Shown: one piece after another, positions 1 to 5,832 of the stretch
How the letters are laid out: each line of letters begins with the position of its first letter
Position numbering within the stretch: the stretch's first letter is position 1
Notes under the pieces: generated by a model
What the model saw: the letters and a program-made list of their open reading frames with translations, nothing else
The model's database searches: none
Told to the model about the DNA's origin: nothing
Position numbers and translations under genes: made by a program
Assembly (NCBI GenBank): GCA_002404345.1
Contig: DHJN01000096.1
Coordinates: 1,235-21,274 of the forward strand
Reading direction: 5' to 3'
Source of the DNA: Actinobacteria bacterium UBA4719
Lineage (GTDB): Bacteria > Actinomycetota > Actinomycetes > Actinomycetales > Dermatophilaceae
Length of the DNA: 20,040 nt

Positions 1-522
1 GAGGAGACAGCAGCCATCGCAGGCACCGTCAGCGACTCCCAGGGTGTGGTGTTCGTGCCGGCGCTGACCGGTCTGGGCGCCCCACACTGGGATCCGCAGG
101 CCAGGGGCTCGATCCACGGCATCACCCGCGGTACCACCCGCGCACACCTGGTCCGGGCCACTCTGGAGGCGATCACCTTCGAGGTGCGCGACGTGTTCAA
201 CACCATCGAGACACCCATTCCCGTGCTGCGCGTCGACGGCGGCGCCAGCCAGAACCCCCTGCTCATGCAGATGCAGGCGGATCAGCTCGGAGTGCCGGTC
301 GAACGCCCCAGGATCTCGGACACCACCGGTCTGGGCGCGGCGTTCCTGGCTGGTCTGGGTACCGGTGTGTGGTCCAGCCAGGAGGAGATCGCCACGACCT
401 GGGCGTTGGAGCGCCGTTTCGAGCCACGCCCCGGCCCGCGCAAGGCGGCCGACGCGGCATACCGGCAGTGGTTGAAGGCGGTCGAACGCAGCAAGGGGTG
501 GGAGGACCGCCCCGCCCGCTGA
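1..522 (+). CDS. glpK: Glycerol kinase, C-terminal part (5' end outside window)
   Basis: Glycerol kinase phosphorylates glycerol with ATP to sn-glycerol 3-phosphate in the cytoplasm. The frame is open from base 1, so only about the last 173 residues of a protein that is normally near 500 residues are present. The visible part is the second actin-like FGGY domain: a [17 protein letters not shown] stretch, then the [19 protein letters not shown] helix and the [15 protein letters not shown] segment, which is the conserved adenine-binding region of FGGY kinases. It closes with the [18 protein letters not shown] helix. It stops at 520-522, 36 bases from the convergent stop of the hydrolase remnant. 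No neighbouring facilitator or glycerol-3-phosphate dehydrogenase gene lies inside the window, so operon context cannot be judged. Confidence 0.93.
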   Translation, partial: EETAAIAGTVSDSQGVVFVPALTGLGAPHWDPQARGSIHGITRGTTRAHLVRATLEAITFEVRDVFNTIETPIPVLRVDGGASQNPLLMQMQADQLGVPVERPRISDTTGLGAAFLAGLGTGVWSSQEEIATTWALERRFEPRPGPRKAADAAYRQWLKAVERSKGWEDRPAR

Positions 523-558
523 GTGAAGGTGACCGGTCAGCCGATCCAGAGCGTGAGG

Positions 559-967
559 TCAACCGGCGAGATCAACCAGGTCGTCGACGACCCGGTCGAA
601 GGCGCCCACCCCGATGGACAGATGGCCCTCCCCCGGGAGCAGTCGCGCGGTCGCGCCGGCCACGTGCCCGGCGAGCCAGTGCCCATGCTCGAAGGGCACC
701 ATCCGGTCCTGGTCGCCCTGCCACACGGAGACTGGAGGTGCGATGGCCGCGAGGTCGAGACCCCAAGGCGCGAGAAAGGCCAGATCGTCCTCGCGCCATC
801 CTGCAACGCCCGTGCTCACCGCAGCACGAAGGATGGCAGCCATCCAGTCGGCGAACTCGCCGGTCAACGACGCGCGGTCGACGTCGGAGATCAGGTCGCC
901 CAAGGCTACGGCGACGTCGGCCGCCGTGATCTGGGTCAGCTCGGCCGCTGCCGTCTCGAGCCACGTG
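559..967 (-). pseudogene. Alpha/beta hydrolase, C-terminal fragment split by insertion element
   Basis: This is the distal third of an alpha/beta hydrolase whose N-terminal part lies at 2335-2843; the two are separated by a TnpB element. The fragment carries the acid residue in QGDQDRMVPF and the catalytic histidine in GEGHLS, and ends DDLVDLAG at a TGA (559-561). The nucleophile serine is in the other fragment, so neither half can be active alone. The open frame actually continues into the element to a GTG at 1015-1017, which overlaps the tnpB stop as GTGA, so a hybrid 152-residue polypeptide could be made by reinitiation after tnpB. That is a possibility read from the sequence, not a demonstrated product. 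Confidence 0.85.
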
Positions 968-1110
968 TTGACATCCTCCCGGCCATGAATGACCGGGATT
1001 CCTACCGTGCCGCTCACGCGGCACCTTGGTGGGTTCTCGCTTCACAGGCCGCCGCTGGGACAAGTCCCAGTCTGACGCCGCCTCCACGAGCATTTACGGT
1101 CTCCGCCAGC
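968..1110 (-). ncRNA. Predicted omega RNA (reRNA) scaffold of the TnpB element
   Basis: In characterised IS200/IS605 elements the guide RNA runs from the 3' part of tnpB through the right end into flanking DNA. Here that stretch contains an inverted repeat CTGGGA-N4-TCCCAG (1055-1070) and a terminal hairpin with CCCGG/CCGGG stem (978-997), then ends in TCAA. The guide would be read from bases 967 downward, i.e. from the interrupted hydrolase. The 5' boundary at about 1110 is only an estimate. The assignment rests on position and structure, not on a covariance model. Confidence 0.55.
978..997 (-). other. Right-end hairpin of the TnpB element
   Basis: A five-base stem CCCGG/CCGGG is extended inward by a G-U wobble and one more C-G pair around a six-base loop. 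It lies seven bases from the TCAA right boundary. In this family, subterminal hairpins at the ends are bound by TnpA, and the right one is also the last stem of the guide RNA. Confidence 0.6.
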
Positions 1111-2222
1111 CCGGCGGCGACCTTACGACCTTCAACCAGTATGTTCCTGGCAGCATTCACGTCCCGATCGTGGGTGACGCCACACTCAGCACAGGTCCAG
1201 GTCCTGACCTCGAGGGGCTTCTTGCCTGAGTTGGACCCACACCCCGAACAGAGTCGGCTTGACGGGAACCAGCGACTGACCTTGACCACTGTGCGGTGGC
1301 AACGGGTCGCCTTCTCCTCCAACAACCGCACCAATATCGACCAGCCGGCATCGTGGACCGACTTCGCCAGCCGGGTCCGGGCGAGCCCGCACACGGCCAG
1401 GTCCTCCACGTAGATCGCTTGGTTATCGCGAACGATGCGGTGAGCCAGCTTGTGATGTGAGTCCAGGCGGGTATCCCGGACCTTGCGATGCTGGACAGCT
1501 ACCCGGCGTACCGCCCTGGCGCGCCTCTTCGATCCCTTCGTCTTCCTGGCCAGTGACTTCTGTGCCCTGGCCAACGCCCGGGCCTTCCGACGCAGGTAGC
1601 GAGGATTCTCGACGACCTCACCAGTGGACAAGACGGCGAGGCTCGTAAGGCCCAGGTCGATCCCAACATCGTTGCCGGTCTGCGGTAGCGGTGTGTCTGC
1701 CACCTCGACCACAAACGACGCGTAATACCGGCCATCCGCCTCTCTGATCACCGTCACACTCGACGGCACAGACGGCAGGACGCGCGACCACACCAAACGA
1801 ACATCCCCGACCTTCGCCACCCGCACCCCGCCGGCAGTGATGCCGAAGCCGTTACGGGTCAGCCGGATCGACTGCCTGTTGTCCTTACGAGACCGGAACC
1901 TGGGGTGCCCAACCTTGCGGCCTTTGCGCGTGCCGGACAGGGAGTCGAACCAGTTCTGGTACGCACGGCGCGCGTCCTGGCAAGCCTGCACCAAAGCAAC
2001 CGACGCGACCTCGGCCAGCCACTGCCGCTGCGGTGTGGTTTTGGCCAGGGTCACGACCCTGCGCTGCACCTGCGTGTCGCTGATCCTCTCACCGGCCGCG
2101 TACACGTCCTGACGGGCGCGCAGCGCATCGTTGAAGACCACCCGGGCGCAGCCAAACGTCCGGGCCAGCAACACAGCCTGGCCAGGGGTCGGGTAGGCGC
2201 GGTAGCGGTAACGAACGAGCAC
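1014..2222 (-). CDS. tnpB: TnpB RNA-guided endonuclease of IS200/IS605 element
   Basis: TnpB is the RNA-guided nuclease ancestor of Cas12; it cuts DNA next to a short target-adjacent motif, guided by an RNA from the element's right end. From the chosen GTG at 2220-2222 the protein is 402 residues, a normal length. It starts VLVRYRYRAYPTPGQ, matching the family N-terminus; a TTG at 2285 would add 21 atypical residues. The N-terminal helix-turn-helix region is followed by the split RuvC domain: GIDLGLTSLAV with Asp about 189, IYVEDLAV with Glu about 273, and HDRDVNAA with Asp 352/354. A zinc ribbon (CSGCG...CAECG, Cys about 325, 328, 344, 347) lies between the last two. All catalytic and zinc residues are present, so it looks intact. 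The 3' end overlaps the predicted guide RNA. Confidence 0.93.
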   Translation of the reverse strand: MLVRYRYRAYPTPGQAVLLARTFGCARVVFNDALRARQDVYAAGERISDTQVQRRVVTLAKTTPQRQWLAEVASVALVQACQDARRAYQNWFDSLSGTRKGRKVGHPRFRSRKDNRQSIRLTRNGFGITAGGVRVAKVGDVRLVWSRVLPSVPSSVTVIREADGRYYASFVVEVADTPLPQTGNDVGIDLGLTSLAVLSTGEVVENPRYLRRKARALARAQKSLARKTKGSKRRARAVRRVAVQHRKVRDTRLDSHHKLAHRIVRDNQAIYVEDLAVCGLARTRLAKSVHDAGWSILVRLLEEKATRCHRTVVKVSRWFPSSRLCSGCGSNSGKKPLEVRTWTCAECGVTHDRDVNAARNILVEGRKVAAGLAETVNARGGGVRLGLVPAAACEARTHQGAA

Positions 2223-2293
2223 CCGCTCAACGTAACGTCGCCCACTGACAACGCCATTGCTGTCCGTGTCGACGTCCCACCTCAAGCGGCTAT

Positions 2294-2313
2294 CCCGGAC
2301 CTAAAGGACCGGG
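2294..2313 (-). other. Left-end hairpin of the TnpB element
   Basis: CCCGGACC-TAAA-GGACCGGG forms an eight-position stem with a single A-A mismatch. It lies about 20 bases inside the left boundary (2334) and shares its outer stem with the right-end hairpin. It is consistent with a TnpA recognition structure. Confidence 0.6.
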
Positions 2314-2334
2314 CTTGCGCCGCCCAAAGGCGCG

Positions 2335-2843
2335 GTCAGCGGCTGCTCGCCCCGTAGCGCGACCCCGAACTCCTCGTGGTTCTCCTTCCCCATGCCCGCC
2401 AGCCAGTCCAGGCCCTCAGCCGAGTAGGGGGCCACTCCCGCGATCGTGGCCGCCGCCTTGCACCGCGACGGCAGCAGAGCGGCGCACGCCAGCGCGTGTG
2501 GGCCACCACCTGACCAGCCGGCGGTGACAAATGTGCCCGCCCCAAGGTGGTCAAGGATCGCAGCAACATCGGCAGCAGCGTCCGCGACCGTGCGTCCCGG
2601 ATGCGGGTCCGAGCCGGCATAGCCCGGGCGGGAGTACGTCACGTAACGAAGACCGCGGCCGGTGACCGCATCCACTGCGGGCCCGAACGGGACGGCTGCC
2701 GACGGCGTGCCCCCATGAAAGACGAACGTCAAGCCGTCGGTCGGGCCCGTCGATACGACGTCGAGCCGTCGCCCACCGCTGAGCACCTGTTCATGAAGAA
2801 TGTCGGGCACCCCAGCAGCATGGCACGGCGCGCCCTCTCTCAT
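2335..2843 (-). pseudogene. Alpha/beta hydrolase, N-terminal fragment split by insertion element
   Basis: The fragment holds the N-terminal half of an alpha/beta hydrolase of unknown substrate. From the ATG at 2841-2843 it shows the oxyanion motif FVFHGG (residues about 41-45) and the nucleophile elbow TAGWSGGG with Ser about 111. It continues through the helix up to GEQPLT, where the TnpB element begins. Beyond 2335 the frame runs 11 codons into the element and stops at 2301-2303. Adding 559-967 gives 918 bases, exactly 306 codons including stop, with Ser, Asp and His all present. The gene was therefore probably functional until the insertion. A GTG at 2810 is an alternative start. The upstream extension of this frame to 3182 runs antisense to a tail gene and is not credible. 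Confidence 0.85.
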
Positions 2844-2893
2844 CGGCGTCACGCCGGCGACCTTCGTCGTCTCTGCGTCAAATCGACGTCGCC

Positions 2894-2927
2894 CACCACT
2901 GGTGACAGTCCACCACTGGTGACAGTC
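2894..2927 (+). repeat. Two exact 17-bp tandem repeats upstream of the split hydrolase gene
   Basis: The unit CACCACTGGTGACAGTC occurs twice head to tail. Each contains the near-palindrome CACCA-C-TGGTG, and a related GTGGTGACC follows at about 2957. The repeats sit in the 128-base gap between the second tail-tube gene and the hydrolase start, on the promoter side of the hydrolase. They could be an operator pair or simply a duplication; the sequence does not decide. Confidence 0.7.
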
Positions 2928-2971
2928 CCACCCACACTGTCGTGGCGGTGAACTGAGTGGTGACCGGGGTG

Positions 2972-3424
2972 CTACTGCATTTCGAGTCGCTCGTACGCGA
3001 GCGTGAGCCCTTCCATCGCAACGTCGCTGCGACGTGCGTTGAAAGGGCCGCTCACATGCTTGATGACCCGCGCGCGTAGGAGCTTCCACTCCTGCACAAC
3101 CGACGTGTGGTCTTCGCTCATCAACTGCACGCTCACCGTGCGATAGGCGGCTTCGTTCCCGTTGCGGATGTCGTTGAGCCACTGATACAGGTCCAGTGAG
3201 CCAATGATCCCGCGCTTGAGCGTGACGTCCGGATAGCGCGCGAGGCCGGTGAGCTTGCGGACGCCGTTCTCCTTCTCGTTGCCGTTCCGGTACTCGATCA
3301 CGTCCACCGACAGGCCGATCTCACTGCACTCCTGGAAGCCGGCCTGCGGGCCGTCGGTTGCACCCGTGCCGAGATCGACGAGGAAGTTGAACTGCGCGTA
3401 CGGGCGGTCGCGTTGCACGGCCAT
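2972..3424 (-). CDS. Contractile injection system / phage tail tube protein, gp19-like (second of pair)
   Basis: The 150-residue protein resembles the T4 gp19-like tail tube family (PF06841 type) found in phage tails and extracellular contractile injection systems, where such subunits stack into the inner tube. Family hallmarks are the PYAQFNFLVDLG start, GFQECSEIGLSVDVIEYRNG, the VRKLTGLARYPDVTLKRGI strand pair followed by DLYQWLNDI, and the terminal VAMEGLTLAYERLEM. The ATG at 3422-3424 is preceded by GAAGGAG at a good distance, within the end of the upstream gene; one base separates the two genes. There is no sheath, spike, baseplate or AAA+ ATPase gene in the window, so this is an isolated tube gene pair. 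Whether it forms a tube or has another role is unknown. Confidence 0.85.
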   Translation of the reverse strand: MAVQRDRPYAQFNFLVDLGTGATDGPQAGFQECSEIGLSVDVIEYRNGNEKENGVRKLTGLARYPDVTLKRGIIGSLDLYQWLNDIRNGNEAAYRTVSVQLMSEDHTSVVQEWKLLRARVIKHVSGPFNARRSDVAMEGLTLAYERLEMQ

Positions 3425-3425
3425 A

Positions 3426-3890
3426 TCAGGCTCCTTCAGACTTCGTGCGAGAACGGGACGAGGTGGACGGCGGCCTGTCCGTTTCGGCAAGCCAGACCAG
3501 GTCGTCGTAAGCGAGCTCGAGCTCCTCTATCGCGACGTCATTTCCTGCGGCATTGAAGGATGGCCCCGACCAACGGCACGGCCACGCACCCTCGAGCCGC
3601 CACGAGTTGACGACTCCACCCCCGGCCGCATCGAGCTGGTGGATCATGACCGGGCGACGATCGTCCTTCCCACCCATGATCTCCCTACGCCAGTCGTAGA
3701 GCTCGGTCGAACGCGTCAACGCCCGCCGCAGCACAACAGTCTCGAATCTGTGTGACCGCCCCTCCGGCGGGAGTGTCACGTCGGTCTCCGAGCTGAGTCG
3801 GCCGACCTCGGAAAAACCGAGCTCGCTCGGGCCGATCAGGACACGGAAGTGACCCGTTCCGAGCAGTGGCGGGAGTTCGCGACGTGGCAT
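3426..3890 (-). CDS. Contractile injection system / phage tail tube protein, gp19-like (first of pair)
   Basis: The 154-residue protein belongs to the same gp19-like tube family as its downstream neighbour but is clearly diverged from it. Recognisable blocks are GHFRVLIGPSELGFSEVGRLSSETDV, the VVLRRALTRSTELYDWRREIMGG turn and WRLEGAWPCRWSGPSFNAAGNDVAIEELELAYDDLVWL, which fits the family consensus closely. The C-terminal tail is a polar Ser/Arg-rich extension. It starts at ATG 3888-3890, 42 bases after macR on the same strand, so it may be read through from macR. TACGGT at 3901-3906 could instead serve as its own -10 box. The Shine-Dalgarno is weak. No other tail gene is nearby. Confidence 0.83.
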   Translation of the reverse strand: MPRRELPPLLGTGHFRVLIGPSELGFSEVGRLSSETDVTLPPEGRSHRFETVVLRRALTRSTELYDWRREIMGGKDDRRPVMIHQLDAAGGGVVNSWRLEGAWPCRWSGPSFNAAGNDVAIEELELAYDDLVWLAETDRPPSTSSRSRTKSEGA

Positions 3891-3932
3891 ATCGGTGACG
3901 ACCGTACTCCGCCACCGCGGTGTTGTGAACTA

Positions 3933-4634
3933 TCAGGCCGGAGTGTCCAGGCCCCTGGCGATCGCAAAGCGGACGAGCTCGATGCGGTTGTGCAGCTGCA
4001 GCTTGTTGAGTGTGTTCTGGACGTGGTTCTGCACGGTCCGGTGTGAGATGAACAGGTGCGCACCGATCTGCTTGTAGGACATGCCGGTCGCCACCAGCTT
4101 GAGCACCTCGGTCTCGCGGCCGGTCAGCTCGGGCACCTCGCGGCCGTTCTTGACGAGCGGCTCGGCGGCCAGCCGGCGGAACTCCCCAAGTACGAGCCCA
4201 GCCAGGCCCGCCGTAAAGACGGCCTTGCCCCGTGCCGTCGCCCGGACCGCGTCGAGGAGCTCCTGGCGGCCGGCGGACTTGAGCAGATAGCCGGTCGCGC
4301 CGACCTTGACCGCCTCGAGAACATCGCGCTGCTCGGCACTAGCCGACAGGATCAGCACTTTGGTCGGAACCTGCGCCTTGACGATCGCCGCGCACACCTG
4401 GTCGCCCCGTAGTCCCGGGAGGTTGAGGTCGAGCACGAGCACGTCGGGTCGCGTGGCCAGCGTCCGATTAACCGCGCTGTGACCGTCGTCAGCGGTGGCG
4501 ACGACGTTGAACCCGGCGTCGGTCAGGTCCCGGGCCACGGCTTCGCGCCATATCGGGTGGTCATCGGCCACCACCACGCTCAGGGTGGTCGCGTCCGAGC
4601 TGTCGCTTTCGGTCGCTTCTTCTGATCCCGTCAC
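3933..4634 (-). CDS. macR: NarL/LuxR-type response regulator, MacR-like
   Basis: Cytoplasmic DNA-binding response regulator of 233 residues, partner of the kinase encoded directly upstream. The receiver domain has the acidic pair ADDH (Asp24/Asp25), the phospho-acceptor Asp69 in VLVLDLNLPG and Lys119 in GYLLKS. The C-terminal LuxR helix-turn-helix (about 168-226) reads LTGRETEVLKLVATGMSYKQI...HRTVQNHVQNTLNKL. The name MacR rests on the DUF5931-like kinase partner and recalled synteny with Streptomyces macRS, which affects morphogenesis and antibiotic production. The start is GTG 4632-4634, overlapping as GTGA the stop of an 8-codon mini-ORF created by a 23-bp duplication. The first 16 residues are acidic and Ser/Thr-rich. 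Confidence 0.9.
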   Translation of the reverse strand: MTGSEEATESDSSDATTLSVVVADDHPIWREAVARDLTDAGFNVVATADDGHSAVNRTLATRPDVLVLDLNLPGLRGDQVCAAIVKAQVPTKVLILSASAEQRDVLEAVKVGATGYLLKSAGRQELLDAVRATARGKAVFTAGLAGLVLGEFRRLAAEPLVKNGREVPELTGRETEVLKLVATGMSYKQIGAHLFISHRTVQNHVQNTLNKLQLHNRIELVRFAIARGLDTPA

Positions 4635-4661
4635 GACACTTCTTCTGATCCCGTCACGACA
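4616..4661 (+). repeat. Exact 23-bp tandem duplication at the macS/macR junction
   Basis: Bases 4616-4638 and 4639-4661 are identical. On the coding (minus) strand each copy contains GTGA, where a GTG start overlaps a TGA stop. In the first copy TGA (4654-4656) ends macS; in the second copy GTG (4632-4634) begins macR. With a single copy, macS and macR would overlap directly by four bases. Confidence 0.95.
4631..4657 (-). CDS. Duplication-born 8-codon mini-ORF between macS and macR
   Basis: The first GTG of the duplicated junction (4655-4657) overlaps the macS stop and opens MTGSEEVS followed by TGA at 4631-4633, which overlaps the macR GTG. Its first six residues are a copy of the macR N-terminus. 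AAGGGG lies about 10 bases before the first GTG and AGAAG before the second. The mini-ORF links two GTGA overlaps, so termination-reinitiation could still pass from macS to macR. The peptide itself probably has no function. Translation is inferred. Confidence 0.45.
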   Translation of the reverse strand: MTGSEEVS

Positions 4662-5829
4662 CGGACCCCTTCTTGGACACGGTGAGCTCGAGGCACGTGC
4701 CGGCCCCCGGTCTCGAGTCGATGATGGCAGTCCCCCCGAGGTCTCTCATCCGCCCCCCGATGCTGTTGGCCACCCCCAGGCGGCCGTTCACGGCCGCCTG
4801 GGCCAGGCGACCCGCGGGCACACCGACGCCGTTGTCCCGGATGGTGACGGCGACGTCCGTGCCCTTGTCCTCGATCAGCACCCACGCCTGCGCCTCGACA
4901 CCCGCGTGACGGCGGACGTTGTCGAGCGCTGCACCGACCGCAGCCGCGAGCTCGTCGGCAACCCGACGATCCAAGAGCACTGGCTCGGCGGGCGGGATGA
5001 CATTGACTGCGCCCTCGGCGTAGCGGCCCAGCACCTGCCGCAGATCAACCACTCCCCCCACCACCGCGGCCACGTGTGGCCCGCCCGTTCTGGGTGTGCT
5101 CGGGACATTGCTGACAAGAGTCCGCAGCAGCCGTTCCTGGTCGGCCGCCATCGAGCCGAGCTCACGAGCCTCGCCGCCCAGGTCGACGCCACGCCGGTGG
5201 ATATAGGACAGGGTCTGCAGCACGCCGTCGTGAACGGTGCGCGCCAGCCGATCACGCTCGTGCACCTCGGCCTGAACCCTCAGCGCCTCGCTCAGCGCCG
5301 CGTGCCCATCCCGGGTCAGATCAGCGCAGTAGCCGATGCAGCAGCCGAGCAGCACCAGAATCACGATGTTGTTGATGGTGCTCTCGCGGGCCACGCCGAC
5401 CTCGACGACGTCGGCCACACCGACGAAGAACGCTGCGAGCATCCCGGCGCGCCAACCCTTGAGCACGGCCCAGGCCACCACTGCGGCAGCCGGCCAGAAC
5501 CCGGGCAGAGTCTTGGCCCCACCGACGATCACCTCCGGAGTGTCCACCAGGCGGGTGATCATGATTGCGCCACAGGCCAGCACCAGCTCGATGCCGACGA
5601 CCCACGTGTTGCGCGTTCGGTACAGGAGCATGCTCACTGTCCAGGCCCCGAGCACCCCCAGCACGAGCCAGGCCAGCCAAGGCCGCGCCATGTCCTGGTC
5701 ACGGACATAGGCGGAGTAGACGGCATACAGCCAGGCGAGGGGTCGGAACACGTCCAGCCCGCGCCAGAGTGCGGTGACCACCGTCGGCTCTGCCGTGACG
5801 GCGGGCCGTTTCCCCCAGGATGACCTCAC
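4654..5829 (-). CDS. macS: Membrane sensor histidine kinase, MacS-like
   Basis: 391-residue sensor kinase of the NarL-type (HisKA_3) class. The N-terminal part has about five hydrophobic segments (roughly 26-46, 53-70, 77-95, 111-137, 150-170), matching the DUF5931-type sensor region of MacS. The dimerisation helix is ERDRLARTVHDGVLQTLSYI with phospho-acceptor His200. The ATPase domain shows the N box AALDNVRRHAG (Asn304), the G1 box RDNGVGVP (Asp332) and the GLxN-like LGVANSIGGRMRDLGG, ending GAGTCLELTVS. It should phosphorylate the regulator encoded downstream. The start GTG 5827-5829 lies three bases after the plsC stop; a GTG at 5799 is possible. The 3' end lies inside a 23-bp duplication that also involves the macR start. 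Confidence 0.9.
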   Translation of the reverse strand: MRSSWGKRPAVTAEPTVVTALWRGLDVFRPLAWLYAVYSAYVRDQDMARPWLAWLVLGVLGAWTVSMLLYRTRNTWVVGIELVLACGAIMITRLVDTPEVIVGGAKTLPGFWPAAAVVAWAVLKGWRAGMLAAFFVGVADVVEVGVARESTINNIVILVLLGCCIGYCADLTRDGHAALSEALRVQAEVHERDRLARTVHDGVLQTLSYIHRRGVDLGGEARELGSMAADQERLLRTLVSNVPSTPRTGGPHVAAVVGGVVDLRQVLGRYAEGAVNVIPPAEPVLLDRRVADELAAAVGAALDNVRRHAGVEAQAWVLIEDKGTDVAVTIRDNGVGVPAGRLAQAAVNGRLGVANSIGGRMRDLGGTAIIDSRPGAGTCLELTVSKKGSVS

Positions 5830-5832
5830 GCG

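Larger units (their letters stand above)
968..2334 (-). mobile_element. IS200/IS605-type TnpB-only element inserted in a hydrolase gene
   Basis: The element holds one gene (tnpB) and no Y1 tyrosine transposase, so it would need TnpA supplied in trans. Boundaries were set by asking which junction restores the host gene. Removing 968-2334 joins CTGAC (2335-2339, minus strand) to CACG (964-967) and gives a continuous hydrolase frame reading GEQPLTTWLETAAAEL. Read along the tnpB strand, the left end follows CTGAC and the right end finishes in TCAA (968-971), the type of right cleavage motif known for IS608. Each end has an imperfect hairpin (2294-2313 and 978-997) sharing the CCCGG/CCGGG stem. 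No target duplication is seen, as expected for this family. The junction is uncertain by one base because a C is shared. Confidence 0.82.

Noticed and set aside
523..1413. Plus-strand frame running opposite the hydrolase fragment and tnpB
   Set aside because: It crosses the element boundary and has no family features; a mirror-frame artefact.
1014..2285. TTG start at 2285 for tnpB
   Set aside because: It adds 21 residues unlike the TnpB N-terminus, whereas GTG 2222 gives the standard VLVRYRYRAYPTPGQ start.
2844..3182. Upstream extension of the hydrolase N-terminal frame
   Set aside because: It overlaps the tail-tube gene in antisense direction, is Arg-rich without structure, and precedes the natural ATG at 2843.
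2972..3890. Prophage
   Set aside because: Only two tube genes are present; there is no integrase, capsid, terminase, lysis gene or attachment site in the surrounding sequence.
4495..5823. Long plus-strand open frame (442 codons) opposite macS
   Set aside because: It is antisense to a kinase with all motifs, has no recognisable domain, and its composition is typical of the mirror frame of a GC-rich gene.
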